Positions 18,769-28,667 of a stretch of DNA of 64,000 bases are shown one piece after another (within the stretch, counting starts at the first letter, position 1; each line of letters begins with the position of its first letter). Made by a program: the position numbers and the translations under genes. The DNA lies in contig JAIEMA010000023.1 in the NCBI GenBank assembly GCA_019752535.1, positions 46,761 through 110,760 of the forward strand, written 5' to 3'. The notes beneath the pieces were generated by a model that saw only the letters and a list, made by a program, of their open reading frames with translations, was not told the origin of the DNA and ran no database searches. This DNA comes from Bacteriovoracaceae bacterium. Its GTDB lineage: Bacteria; Bdellovibrionota; Bacteriovoracia; Bacteriovoracales; Bacteriovoracaceae.

Positions 18769-19868
18769 TGAGCACTGACACCACAAAAACGCAGGCTAAA
18801 TCTGGATTAAGACAACTTCGTCCAGGTGAAGTCTTGTTTAATGATGGTGACGTCGCTGAATCACTTTATATCATCCAAAAAGGTCAGATTCGCCTCTATA
18901 AACCAAAAGGTAAGGGGTTTATTGAGATCGCAGTCCTTCGTACTGGAGAAGTGATCGGGGAGATGGCCTTCTTTGATGAAGATGGATCAGGAAAAAAACG
19001 CTCGGCCTCTGGAGCGGCGATGGTTCCGACGGAGATTATTGAAATCTCCTTCCTGGCGTTTGGCAAAACCATGGCCACACTTAATCCTTGGTTTAAAACA
19101 ATTATCAACACACTGGCCACACGTCTTCGTAAAGCGAATTCAAGAATTAAAGAGTTGGAGTCAAACTCCACTTCAAATTATGGAGCCAAAGTAGGCGAGT
19201 ACGAATTTATTAAGCCTGCTGAAATTCTCAAAGTTTTAAGTACTGTTTTCTTAGTTTTTAAAACTCATGGAGAGAAACACGAGAATGGTGTTTCAATTCA
19301 TAAGAAGACTCTCGATCTCTATTCAAGTGATATTTACAATCTTGCTGAAGCCAAATTGGAAGCGATCCTTTTGACTCTTAAAGAGTTAGGATGGCTTGAG
19401 ATGCTTGAAGACGCTGATAAACTTCCACATCTTTATGTCATGAGAAATCTTGAACTCTTGAAAACTCTCTTCATTTTTTACAACACTGAGAAGTCCCTTC
19501 CAGATGAAAAGAAACTCAAAGTCTCAAATCAATGCACCACTTTCCTGGAAAAGATTCTTCAGTACGCTCCGAAATTTCCACCGATTGATATTCCTAATCA
19601 GCGTCCAAGAGATGAGTTTGATACATCTCATCGCTACACTCAGCAGTTCAACATTGCGCCGATTCTCGAAGAGTTTAAAACCCGTAATCTCACTATTAAC
19701 GCCGATCACCTAGATGATGCTCGATCAGTCCAGCTCATTGGTGAGAGATCTGTAGAGGGCAAAGAGATTTGGGTTGAGATCGATATGCCGAAACTTAAAC
19801 GGATGTATCCGATTATCAAATTTGTGAATTCAGTGAATCGCCAAAACCGTGAGAAGAGTAATTACTAG
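18768..19868 (+). CDS. Cyclic-nucleotide-binding-domain protein without obvious C-terminal Crp HTH
   Basis: LRPGEVLFNDGDVAESLYIIQKGQIRLYKPKG...RTGEVIGEMAFFDEDG. Confidence 0.8.
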   Translation: MSTDTTKTQAKSGLRQLRPGEVLFNDGDVAESLYIIQKGQIRLYKPKGKGFIEIAVLRTGEVIGEMAFFDEDGSGKKRSASGAAMVPTEIIEISFLAFGKTMATLNPWFKTIINTLATRLRKANSRIKELESNSTSNYGAKVGEYEFIKPAEILKVLSTVFLVFKTHGEKHENGVSIHKKTLDLYSSDIYNLAEAKLEAILLTLKELGWLEMLEDADKLPHLYVMRNLELLKTLFIFYNTEKSLPDEKKLKVSNQCTTFLEKILQYAPKFPPIDIPNQRPRDEFDTSHRYTQQFNIAPILEEFKTRNLTINADHLDDARSVQLIGERSVEGKEIWVEIDMPKLKRMYPIIKFVNSVNRQNREKSNY

Positions 19869-21244
19869 ATGCCCTCTGGCGTATAGTAAACTTCAACGGT
19901 GTCACCCGAGGCATAGACAGCACTTCCATTTAGTTTAATGAAATAGCCCGTGCGATTGAGTGGCGGATTGGCCGCAGTAGTGGCAGCGGCATTGGTGAAT
20001 TTAATGTTTTGATTCTCTAAATACCCAGTGTAACTCCAACCATTGGTTGTGCTTTGTGGAATGTTATTTCCACGAATTCGAACAACGATAGTGTCTGGTT
20101 TTGGTTTTGAAGGAACCACAGCATAACCATAGTACTCGGTTGGTGTGCGACTCTTCACCACTAAACATTGAGGATAAACGACTTGACCTGATCCATTGAG
20201 CTCAATGAATGTCCCGGTTTTTGGTTCACCTACAGTCGGAAGAATGCGTGTGTTTTGAGTTCCACTTGTGCAGCAAGTGTAACCATTGGTGGCATCCATC
20301 GGAACAGTTGTGGCCGTTCCATTGGGAGAGATTTTTGTGACACTTTCAATGACGTTTTGAGATGTGCCAGAGCTTACGAGCCAGCGGTTATAAGTGTGGC
20401 CCACGACTTCCTGACGGATTGATTCATTGATACCTGCATAGAGATTGTATGTTGAACTACATAAATCATAACTATCTGGAGTTGAGCGAGAGGATTGATC
20501 AGTGGCATTCATCGCTGAATAAACTCTAGATGACATCATCTTGTACATTTTGCCTTCTGCATAACCTGATTTACAGTTTGCAGTATGGGCCACTAAGCTG
20601 AAGAAGCGAAATTGTTGAGCGCTCAAACTTCCTTTCAAATTAATGAAGTTGTTGTAAGCGGAATCATAGGCCGTGTTATTCGGAAAGCACTGACCATTGA
20701 AGCAACTTTTTGTATCAGTGTCATCACCATTAGAAACGAGAACGATGATGGTGTGTGCACCATTTCTAAAAATTCCATTCGATCTATTGTTACTAATCAA
20801 TGAAGTAGATCTTGCAAAACCTGGTTCATTATTCACACCCTGAGGTGTGTTAAAGAATTGCAAACCTTCAAGACTGACGACATTCACGGAGGGAGCCATG
20901 CCTGAAGCGTTGTTTGTGATCACAGGACGGAAAGTATCTGACTGACCGTCTGCAAGCAGAGGGGCCACCATAATATGATAATCAAATTCTTGAGAAACAG
21001 TTTGAATAGTCAGACGGATTTGGTCTTTTACTGTGCTTGAAAGATAGCCTGCAGATAAAGAGTTATCGACGACATAAAGAATATCAACCGGTGGCTTTAC
21101 GAGAGTGTGGTTGGCGCAAGTAAGATTCTGAAAAACTTCAACCGAATTGGCCGTGTATTTCTCCGTTTTAGGAGATCCTGCGAATTCTTCTTTGCTACAG
21201 CCCCACGTAAAAACGAGGGCAAGCAGTACGGCATATTTAATCAT
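19865..21244 (-). CDS. vWA-like lipoprotein
   Basis: MIKYAVLLALVFTWGC lipobox; VDILYVVDNSLSAG (MIDAS-like DxSxS). Confidence 0.65.
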   Translation of the reverse strand: MIKYAVLLALVFTWGCSKEEFAGSPKTEKYTANSVEVFQNLTCANHTLVKPPVDILYVVDNSLSAGYLSSTVKDQIRLTIQTVSQEFDYHIMVAPLLADGQSDTFRPVITNNASGMAPSVNVVSLEGLQFFNTPQGVNNEPGFARSTSLISNNRSNGIFRNGAHTIIVLVSNGDDTDTKSCFNGQCFPNNTAYDSAYNNFINLKGSLSAQQFRFFSLVAHTANCKSGYAEGKMYKMMSSRVYSAMNATDQSSRSTPDSYDLCSSTYNLYAGINESIRQEVVGHTYNRWLVSSGTSQNVIESVTKISPNGTATTVPMDATNGYTCCTSGTQNTRILPTVGEPKTGTFIELNGSGQVVYPQCLVVKSRTPTEYYGYAVVPSKPKPDTIVVRIRGNNIPQSTTNGWSYTGYLENQNIKFTNAAATTAANPPLNRTGYFIKLNGSAVYASGDTVEVYYTPEGI

Positions 21245-21388
21245 AAGGCACCTTGCTGGTTCATATCGATTAAGCTGATCGGTTATTAAACGCGCAAACT
21301 TGAGGTCAGGAAAAGATTGCCGCTCGAGAGCTCCAAGTTTTAATGGGTTACAATCAATATAAATAGTTTCAACAGGTTGGGAGGAGCT

Positions 21389-22195
21389 ATGAGCGAGAGC
21401 TGGTATTACGTATTAAAAGGTCAAAGACAAGGCCCAGTGGATGCAAGTGCAATTGCCTCTTTAGTGAGCAGTCAGCAACTTCGTCCGGATGATTACATTT
21501 GGAAGAAGGGCTTTGATAATTGGCGCAAACTTAAAGATGTAGAAGAACTTCAAAGTCAAAGTAGTGCACCATCGATGCCTTCAATTCCTCAGCCACCTGT
21601 AAAGCAGGCCGCAACTCATTCCAATAAATTAAGAATGGGAAGTTTAGATCCAGAAGAGAAAAGTGTGTACGTGAGAATTGGTGTCGATCGTGGAGGATCT
21701 CCTGCTGAGTATGGACCTTATACTCCTTTGCTTGTGAAAAAACTCTACGAAGAAAATAGAGTCAATGGGCGAACTCAATTCTTTGTCAGAGAAAAGATGC
21801 AGGAGTGGATGTTTTTAGCAGATCTTGCGGACTTTGAAGAAGTCTTCCATGATATGCCTCCTGTTATTCAGGAAACTGAACGTAGAAGATGGATTAGAAA
21901 GCCGCTGCTAGCGAGACTGTTTGTTCAAAATCATAAAAAAGTTTTTGAAGGCATTTGCAGAGATATTTCTGTTGGTGGAATGCAAGTTTTAACTGACACC
22001 TTCCCTGGGAAGGCTGGAGATAAAATTTCGATTAACGTTCATCCAGACAATACGGAATATCATTTTACGGCCGCTGGAACAGTTGTGCGTCTGCTTGAAG
22101 GGAATCAAGGTTTTTCGTTTCGCTTTGATCCACTTCAAAATGATGCTCAAAGGGCAATTGAAAAGTATATAAAAGATGTGGACGCAACCCTCTAG
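21389..22195 (+). CDS. GYF_2-PilZ domain protein
   Basis: WYYVLKGQRQGPVDASAIASLVSSQQLRPDDYIWKKGFDNWRKL (GYF_2/DUF4339); RRWIRKP and DISVGG (PilZ c-di-GMP motifs). Confidence 0.85.
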   Translation: MSESWYYVLKGQRQGPVDASAIASLVSSQQLRPDDYIWKKGFDNWRKLKDVEELQSQSSAPSMPSIPQPPVKQAATHSNKLRMGSLDPEEKSVYVRIGVDRGGSPAEYGPYTPLLVKKLYEENRVNGRTQFFVREKMQEWMFLADLADFEEVFHDMPPVIQETERRRWIRKPLLARLFVQNHKKVFEGICRDISVGGMQVLTDTFPGKAGDKISINVHPDNTEYHFTAAGTVVRLLEGNQGFSFRFDPLQNDAQRAIEKYIKDVDATL

Positions 22196-23078
22196 ATCGA
22201 CCGATAAAAAATCTCAACGAATTAAAATTCGTCGAGAGATAAAACATTATAAATCAGCACAGCCTGATTCGCGCTTTGCCGTCCAAAGTTGGTTTGCAGT
22301 AGGCAGTCATCCCACTTCTCAGATACTCTTTCTTCATGGCGCACTTTCACACGGTGATCGTCATTCAGAGATGTTTGAGTGGTTTGTAAAAAAATCAGAT
22401 GGAGCAACGGTTGTTAGATCTCTCGATTTTGTGGGCCACGGAATCTCTTCAGGTCCCAGAGGTCATGTCGATAAATTTAAGTATTGGATGGATGATCTCA
22501 TTAGCGCCTTAAATGATTTATCCGCTTATGGATCAACTACTTTAATTGGTCACTCTATGGGGGGACTCATCGCTCTCAAATCTTTACTCGAGAGAGAACA
22601 AGAGATTCCAAAAGAAGTCGGACCTTTGATTCTGAGCAATCCATGCATTCGTCCTATTCAAGTGGTAGAGATTCCTAAGTTAGAAATGATGGTCAATGGC
22701 ATTGCCGATCGCCTGCCTTTGTTAAGATTTCCTCGGATTCATAAAGGGCCACAACTTGCCAATAATCCTGAAGCCGCTAATTCTTTTGAAACTGATCCTC
22801 TCGTTTCTGGATTTATTACGGCTCAGATGACACGTGAAATTTATTATGCTTCTCAAGATATTCGCTCTTTATCCTATTTCCTTAAGAGACCGACTCTTTT
22901 TTTGATTTCGGGTCAAGACTTAGTTGTTGATCGGGAAGCGACACTTCTTTTCTCTCGTGGAATTGATAAGAAGTTTTGTAAAGTTATTGAATATGAAAAT
23001 GTAAAACATGAGCTTCTTCATGAGGCGATTCGTCATAAAGTTTGGCAGGATATTGCCACTTGGTTGGAGAGTGTATGA
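22176..23078 (+). CDS. Alpha/beta hydrolase, lysophospholipase-like
   Basis: ILFLHGALSHGDRHSEMFEWF; TLIGHSMGGLIALKSL; C-terminal VKHELLHE. Confidence 0.85.
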   Translation: MWTQPSRSTDKKSQRIKIRREIKHYKSAQPDSRFAVQSWFAVGSHPTSQILFLHGALSHGDRHSEMFEWFVKKSDGATVVRSLDFVGHGISSGPRGHVDKFKYWMDDLISALNDLSAYGSTTLIGHSMGGLIALKSLLEREQEIPKEVGPLILSNPCIRPIQVVEIPKLEMMVNGIADRLPLLRFPRIHKGPQLANNPEAANSFETDPLVSGFITAQMTREIYYASQDIRSLSYFLKRPTLFLISGQDLVVDREATLLFSRGIDKKFCKVIEYENVKHELLHEAIRHKVWQDIATWLESV

Positions 23079-23608
23079 AGAAACTTGGCATTTTATTTTT
23101 AATTTTTATCTCTTCTTGTGCTGCTTATAGAACCTTTAACCAAACGACGACTGGTAAAGTGAGATTTCCAGGTGGAGTTCAAGGTAAAGAAGTTTGGGAT
23201 GATGCCATGTACTTCAGAAGAGCGAGCTGGTACCACGGCATGACACTTTATTATGATGCTTTGATTTACACTGCAGATGAAAAATCACCTTTTACTCGCT
23301 GGTTCTCGCCAGCAGAGCGTGAATATTTCCAAAAGTGTGAAAAACTGCTTGTTACAGTCAATTATGCCGCTGACGCTACCAAAATTTCACATGTGATGTT
23401 TCGTGAACAAATGAGACAGAATGGCTTTGATGATGTTGTTGTGAATTCATTTGCTTCATATATTCGCACGCATCCTACATTCCAAGCTTGGAATCTCCAG
23501 AATTATAAGATCTTAGGCTATTGCAAACGCCAGACCGGGAAAGTAGGAGACATTAATAATCTCTTGGTGAATTTCCCATCTTTTACAGAACTTAAGATTA
23601 AGATTTAG
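23075..23608 (+). CDS. Uncharacterised lipoprotein
   Basis: MKKLGILFLIFISSCAAY lipobox; ATGA overlap with previous gene. Confidence 0.65.
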   Translation: MKKLGILFLIFISSCAAYRTFNQTTTGKVRFPGGVQGKEVWDDAMYFRRASWYHGMTLYYDALIYTADEKSPFTRWFSPAEREYFQKCEKLLVTVNYAADATKISHVMFREQMRQNGFDDVVVNSFASYIRTHPTFQAWNLQNYKILGYCKRQTGKVGDINNLLVNFPSFTELKIKI

Positions 23609-23695
23609 TTCTCATTTCAATGACTTGAGCCTTGATTTAAGTCACTCCACCTCTAAAGATTTCCTGGCGTTGACCGATAGGATCATGAGGTTTGT

Positions 23696-25657
23696 ATGAC
23701 AGATAAGAAATTTGAAAGATTCGGTAAGTACCTCATCCTTGACCATTTGGTTGATGGTGGAATGGCGAAAATTTGTCGCGCGCGCTTTTTGGGTGAGCAG
23801 TCGAACAAAGTTGTCGCGATTAAAATGGTGCAGCCACAATTTTCAAAAGATCCAAACTTCGTACGTATGTTTCAAGATGAACTTTCTGTTTGCTTTGGAC
23901 TTCTTCATCCAAATATCGCACAAACTTATGACTACGGTAAGGTAAACGAACAGCTCTATACGGCGATGGAGTATGTTGATGGTGCCAATCTCAAGCAGTT
24001 CCTAGACCGTTTGAAAGAAAAAAACTTCGTCTTTCCTGTTGAGATCTCTGTTTATATTATTTCTCAGGTTTGTCAGGGTCTTCACTACGCTCATACCTTT
24101 ACTGAGAAGTTAAGTGGGCAGCCACTTAACATCGTTCACCGTGATATCTCTCCTCACAACGTGATGTTGACATATGATGGGGCGGTCAAGGTTATTGACT
24201 TCGGTATTGCGAAATCCAATTCTAACTCTGAAGCCACTCAAGCAGGAACGATCAAAGGTAAGCTCTCTTACCTCGCTCCGGAATATTTAGAAGGACTTGA
24301 GCTCGATGCCCGTTATGATGAATTTGCTGTCGGTATTACTTTGTGGGAAATGCTATGTTCTCGCAAAATGTTTACTGCTGCTAATGATCTTGCGGTCTTA
24401 AAACAAATTCAAGCTTGTAAAATAGCTCCACCATCTTCAATCAATCCAAACGTACCTAAAGAGCTTGATGCGATTGTGATGAAAGCTTTATCTAAAGATA
24501 GATCACAACGCTATGAAGATATGGATAAATTTAACCGTGCCCTGGTTAAGTTTCTCTATTCACAATACCCGGATTTTAACCCTTCGGATTTAAGCTATTT
24601 TGCCAAAGAATTATTTAAAGATGAAATCAAGCGCGATAAAGAAAAATTTGTTGAGTACGGCAAAATTGATGTCCAGCCCTACATCGACGATTTAAATAAA
24701 GACCAGAATGGAAAACCAGCAGCTCCGGCCGCATTTCCAATGCCAAACGCTTCAGGTGGAGAGCAACTGGTTCGCCAAGAAAGAATTGAAATCGATTTGG
24801 ATGAGCCTTCTTCTTCAAATGAAGAGGGATCTGCAACTATTGAACTTGCGACTTCAAGCCCACAGACTTCAACAAGAAAAGTGGCGCGTGCTTCTTTAAG
24901 TAAAGAGAAAGCAAAAACTTCGACATCGATAAAGATGTCTAAGAGAACCGACAAGACGAGCACTTCATCAAATAAAACGATGAGTCGCTCAAAGAAGGAT
25001 CTTGAGAAGGGCGAGAAAGAATCAAGTAGTAGTGTAAGTGTGATCTTCATCTTAGTTGCCTCACTTTGTGGTGTCGCTTATTTTCAGGGCGATTTCATGG
25101 AAGAGATGATTGGTATCAATCTTCATAAAATGATTCATGGTGAGGGAGATAGAACGATTTCCTCTGTTTCAAATCCATCAGTGGCCAAAGAAACTAAGGT
25201 AGCCCCACAGCCGCAGTTACCTAAAGAGGGGACTATTACTCTTGGTGGTGTCGATTTTGATATGGAAGTTTTGATTAACGGTCAAAAGCAAGCCTACGTG
25301 AGTGGTACGGCGATGAAAGTGCCCCTCGATCAGAACATCACTGTTATGGTTAAAAAAGCAGGTTACAAGAGCTTTATGAAAACAATAGCTCTTACGGCCG
25401 AAGAGAATAGTGTATTTGTTCAAGTCCCTGAGCCTGTTCGAGCACGCACGGGATTACTCTCTTCATCTCTGAATTATGGTGCCGGTTCGATTTTGATATT
25501 TGAAGTAGATGGTGAAAAAATAGAAAAGACCATGCCATTTAGAGATATCGCGATTCCTTCAGGAAGCTATCAGGCAAAGGTTATTAATCCTGCCCTTGGT
25601 ACAGAAAAAGAAATTGAGTTTCTGATTGAAGAAAATAAAATGCAGCTCTTGCCTTAA
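23696..25657 (+). CDS. Serine/threonine protein kinase with C-terminal PEGA-like region
   Basis: YLILDHLVDGGMAKICRA; VHRDISPHNVML; VIDFGIAK; single TM SVSVIFILVASLCGVAYF; PEGA-like MEVLINGQKQAYVSGTAMKVPLDQNITVMVKKAGYKSF. Confidence 0.92.
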   Translation: MTDKKFERFGKYLILDHLVDGGMAKICRARFLGEQSNKVVAIKMVQPQFSKDPNFVRMFQDELSVCFGLLHPNIAQTYDYGKVNEQLYTAMEYVDGANLKQFLDRLKEKNFVFPVEISVYIISQVCQGLHYAHTFTEKLSGQPLNIVHRDISPHNVMLTYDGAVKVIDFGIAKSNSNSEATQAGTIKGKLSYLAPEYLEGLELDARYDEFAVGITLWEMLCSRKMFTAANDLAVLKQIQACKIAPPSSINPNVPKELDAIVMKALSKDRSQRYEDMDKFNRALVKFLYSQYPDFNPSDLSYFAKELFKDEIKRDKEKFVEYGKIDVQPYIDDLNKDQNGKPAAPAAFPMPNASGGEQLVRQERIEIDLDEPSSSNEEGSATIELATSSPQTSTRKVARASLSKEKAKTSTSIKMSKRTDKTSTSSNKTMSRSKKDLEKGEKESSSSVSVIFILVASLCGVAYFQGDFMEEMIGINLHKMIHGEGDRTISSVSNPSVAKETKVAPQPQLPKEGTITLGGVDFDMEVLINGQKQAYVSGTAMKVPLDQNITVMVKKAGYKSFMKTIALTAEENSVFVQVPEPVRARTGLLSSSLNYGAGSILIFEVDGEKIEKTMPFRDIAIPSGSYQAKVINPALGTEKEIEFLIEENKMQLLP

Positions 25658-25660
25658 TGC

Positions 25661-26638
25661 ATGGAAAGAGCTTTTTTTATTCCAAGAAAACCTTCTTTAG
25701 GTTTATTAAAAAAAATTGGTAAATTCCTTTTTAGCCTAATTGTTCCATCTCTGGTGCTGTTGTGTGGTGTGGAGTTGTTCATCTCAAATGAACTTCTAAA
25801 AGTGATTCAGAAATCGAGTGATAAAATTGTAGGTAAGAACTATCACTTAATCAAAGCAGATAAATTTCAGAAAGTTTTTGTAGAGATTACACCCAAAAAC
25901 ACAATTCTAAGACTCCCATTTCCATTCTACCCATTGGCTGCAAAAGTAAACAACGAATCTGTATTGGTTTACGTGTTTGAGAAAGATGTAGAGGAAGACC
26001 CTAGGCTTTTGGAGGGATTACCCTATAAGAGAGAGTTATTTTTATTTCAAGGCTCAAATCCGACAGTATATTTCTCAAAGGATGCAGAGGGTATAAGGGA
26101 GAGCATGAGTGATTTGACTTTGGCGACAGTCTTTGTTCAGCAGATTAAATTTTTAATTCAAGCAATACTTCCTTCTTCTCGCTCTCATCAAGAACAAAAT
26201 CAAGACTCGATAGATGGTATGATCTTTCCTTTGTTTTTCGGCTTCATCATTTTGATAGTATTTGGTCTATTTAGAGAGTCAAAAAATGAGATAAAAAAAA
26301 GATGTCAGCAAATAGATGAATTTAAAAATGAGCTGATTGAGTGGGAAAGTTGCAGTGAGGTTACAGTTGAGTCAGTGTCAGGTAGATTTTTTACTTCAAA
26401 AGCTATGAAAAATATTCATAAGGATTTCAAGGTTAAGAAGATTTTTTTTATTCCAGTTAAATATTATTTGTATCTAAAGTGGGTGGGAAATCCTGCAATT
26501 ATTGTGGATGGACCTGAAGAATTAATTGGAAAACTAGTTCCTATCAATTATCGAGGAAAGTTTAAAAGAATGGTGGGTAGAGCGATCAGTGTTGATGGGT
26601 TAATATATTTTGTCACAAAGCCCACTATCCTAAACTAA
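25661..26638 (+). CDS. Uncharacterised membrane protein
   Basis: Two hydrophobic segments; 3 nt downstream of the STPK stop. Confidence 0.55.
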   Translation: MERAFFIPRKPSLGLLKKIGKFLFSLIVPSLVLLCGVELFISNELLKVIQKSSDKIVGKNYHLIKADKFQKVFVEITPKNTILRLPFPFYPLAAKVNNESVLVYVFEKDVEEDPRLLEGLPYKRELFLFQGSNPTVYFSKDAEGIRESMSDLTLATVFVQQIKFLIQAILPSSRSHQEQNQDSIDGMIFPLFFGFIILIVFGLFRESKNEIKKRCQQIDEFKNELIEWESCSEVTVESVSGRFFTSKAMKNIHKDFKVKKIFFIPVKYYLYLKWVGNPAIIVDGPEELIGKLVPINYRGKFKRMVGRAISVDGLIYFVTKPTILN

Positions 26639-27514
26639 TTACTCTTCCTCTTTCTTCTCTTCTTCATTAAATCGCTTACTTTGCTTAAAACGATTCACTT
26701 TCCTCATATTCATGAGTTTGATAATTTCAGCCGCAGTCTCCTCAAGTGCCTTTCCTGTGACATTGAACACTGGCCAGCGTTTATTCTGAGCGAAGAGCCC
26801 ATTAGCCCACTCTACTTCATCAACCACCTTGTTGATATCCGCATACTCACCACCTTCGTCTACACCAAGGCGAGTGAGTCTATTCTTTCTGATTTTATGA
26901 AGAGCCTCAGGATCAATAGTGAGGCAGAAGATTTTTCTTTGATCAATTTGAAAGAGTTTCTCTGAAAGAGGAAGGCCTTTAACGATCGGAACGTTGACCA
27001 CTTTTAAACCTTCAAGTGAGAGATACATGGAGAGTGGTGTTTTAGAAGTTCGAGATATACCCACCAACACCACATCGGCCACTTCTAAGCTCTCAAGATT
27101 TCTTCCGTCATCGTGATTGAGAGTAAATTCAATCGCCGCGACTCTCTTGAAGTACTCATCATTAACGGCATGAAGTAAGCCAGGAACGTGACTCGGTTCA
27201 GCTTCAAATACGTTCGAGAAGGCCACAAGTAATGGACCCATCAAATCCACAGAGCGAACATGATCTCTTCTTGTGAGTTCAGCAATGTGTTGACGCATTT
27301 CCAGAGACACAACGGTGTACACAACGATGTCATGGTGTATAGCTGCTTCTTGAAAGATGGCATCAATCTGCTCTTTCGTTCTTACATTTTTATAGCGAGT
27401 AAAAAAAATGTCCTTCTCAGCAAATTGAGTCATCGCGGCCCTTGTGATCGCCGTCGCGGTCTCACCTGTACCATCTGAGATAATAATAACTTTCAATTTG
27501 TCGTGTAAGCCCAT
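26639..27514 (-). CDS. ppsR: Pyruvate,phosphate dikinase/PEP synthase regulatory protein (DUF299)
   Basis: KVIIISDGTGETATAITRAAMTQF; VLVGISRTSKTPLSMYLSLEGLKVVNVPIVKG. Confidence 0.92.
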   Translation of the reverse strand: MGLHDKLKVIIISDGTGETATAITRAAMTQFAEKDIFFTRYKNVRTKEQIDAIFQEAAIHHDIVVYTVVSLEMRQHIAELTRRDHVRSVDLMGPLLVAFSNVFEAEPSHVPGLLHAVNDEYFKRVAAIEFTLNHDDGRNLESLEVADVVLVGISRTSKTPLSMYLSLEGLKVVNVPIVKGLPLSEKLFQIDQRKIFCLTIDPEALHKIRKNRLTRLGVDEGGEYADINKVVDEVEWANGLFAQNKRWPVFNVTGKALEETAAEIIKLMNMRKVNRFKQSKRFNEEEKKEEE

Positions 27515-27635
27515 TCTATTTACCTATAAGCTGATAGATATTTTCTATTTTAGTTGAAGTCTTGTTTGGCTTATTATTTTCCCATCTATGTGATAATAAT
27601 TCCATGTTACGTTTAAGTTAAATTGAGGAGATCCT

Positions 27636-28667
27636 ATGAAATTAGTCTGTTTAACTCTGGTATTAGGCGCTTTATCGAGTTTTAGTGCAAGTGCGCTTGA
27701 AGCTCTGCCCAAAGATGTCCCAACCCCTGCCGATAATCCAAAAACGGCTATTAAAGTAGAGTTAGGCAAGGCCTTGTATTTTGATCCCCGTCTCTCGATC
27801 GATGGCACTGTTTCTTGTAATTCATGCCATAACGTGATGGCCAGTGGTGAAGATAATCGCCCTGTCTCGGTTGGTGTGAACGGCCAGAGAGGTGGAAGAT
27901 CTGCGCCGACAGTTTGGAATTCCGGGCATAATACAGTTCAATTTTGGGATGGGCGTGCCGCAAGTTTAGAAGATCAAGCGAAAGGGCCTCTCACTAATCC
28001 AATTGAAATGGGAATGCCTAACCATGATGCTGTCATGGCAAGAGTGAAGCAGCTTCCTGGGTATGTTGAAATGTTTAAGAAAGCATTCCCTAAAGATAAG
28101 GAGCCGGTGACGATTGATAATTTGGCTAAAGCCATCGCCACTTTTGAGAGAACTCTCAATACTCCTGATAGTGCGTTCGATCTTTATAAGCGCGGAAATA
28201 AAAAAGCCATGTCAGCTCAAGCCATTCGCGGCATGAAGCTGGTCGAAGAAATCGGTTGTACGGCTTGCCATACGGGTAAAAACTTCAACGGAGAAGGCTT
28301 AAAGATGGGTGAGGGGAATTACCAACTCTTCCCACAAGCTCCTGGATCTAAATTTGATAAGCAATACAATTTGACTGCTGATCTTGGTCGTTACGAAGTG
28401 ACTAAGAATCCAGAAGACAAACATAAGTGGAGAGTGCCGACTTGGAGAAACGTCGCTTTAACTGCTCCCTACTTTCATAATGGCAGTGTGAAAACTTTAG
28501 ACGAAGCCGTTAGAGTCATGGGCAAAACTCAACTTGATATGGACCTATCTGAAGATCAAGTGGGAGATATCGTGGCTTTCCTTAATTCTTTGACTGGTAA
28601 ACTTCCAAAAATCGTGGCTCCTCAGCTTCCCATGATGGCCGGTGGAACACTCACTCCTGAGAAATAA
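27636..28667 (+). CDS. Di-heme cytochrome c peroxidase
   Basis: Signal peptide; CNSCH and CTACH heme motifs; LGKALYFDPRLSIDGTVSCNSCHN; WRVPTWRNVALTAPYFHNGSVKTLDEAV. Confidence 0.94.
   Translation: MKLVCLTLVLGALSSFSASALEALPKDVPTPADNPKTAIKVELGKALYFDPRLSIDGTVSCNSCHNVMASGEDNRPVSVGVNGQRGGRSAPTVWNSGHNTVQFWDGRAASLEDQAKGPLTNPIEMGMPNHDAVMARVKQLPGYVEMFKKAFPKDKEPVTIDNLAKAIATFERTLNTPDSAFDLYKRGNKKAMSAQAIRGMKLVEEIGCTACHTGKNFNGEGLKMGEGNYQLFPQAPGSKFDKQYNLTADLGRYEVTKNPEDKHKWRVPTWRNVALTAPYFHNGSVKTLDEAVRVMGKTQLDMDLSEDQVGDIVAFLNSLTGKLPKIVAPQLPMMAGGTLTPEK

Noticed and set aside
26639-27514. Orphan ppsR as evidence for a novel regulatory system
   Set aside because: PpsR is often unlinked from its PEP synthase/PPDK target; target probably elsewhere in the genome.
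27545-27808. 87-aa minus-strand ORF over the cytochrome c peroxidase start
   Set aside because: Antisense to the signal peptide and first domain of a confident gene; no SD or motif.
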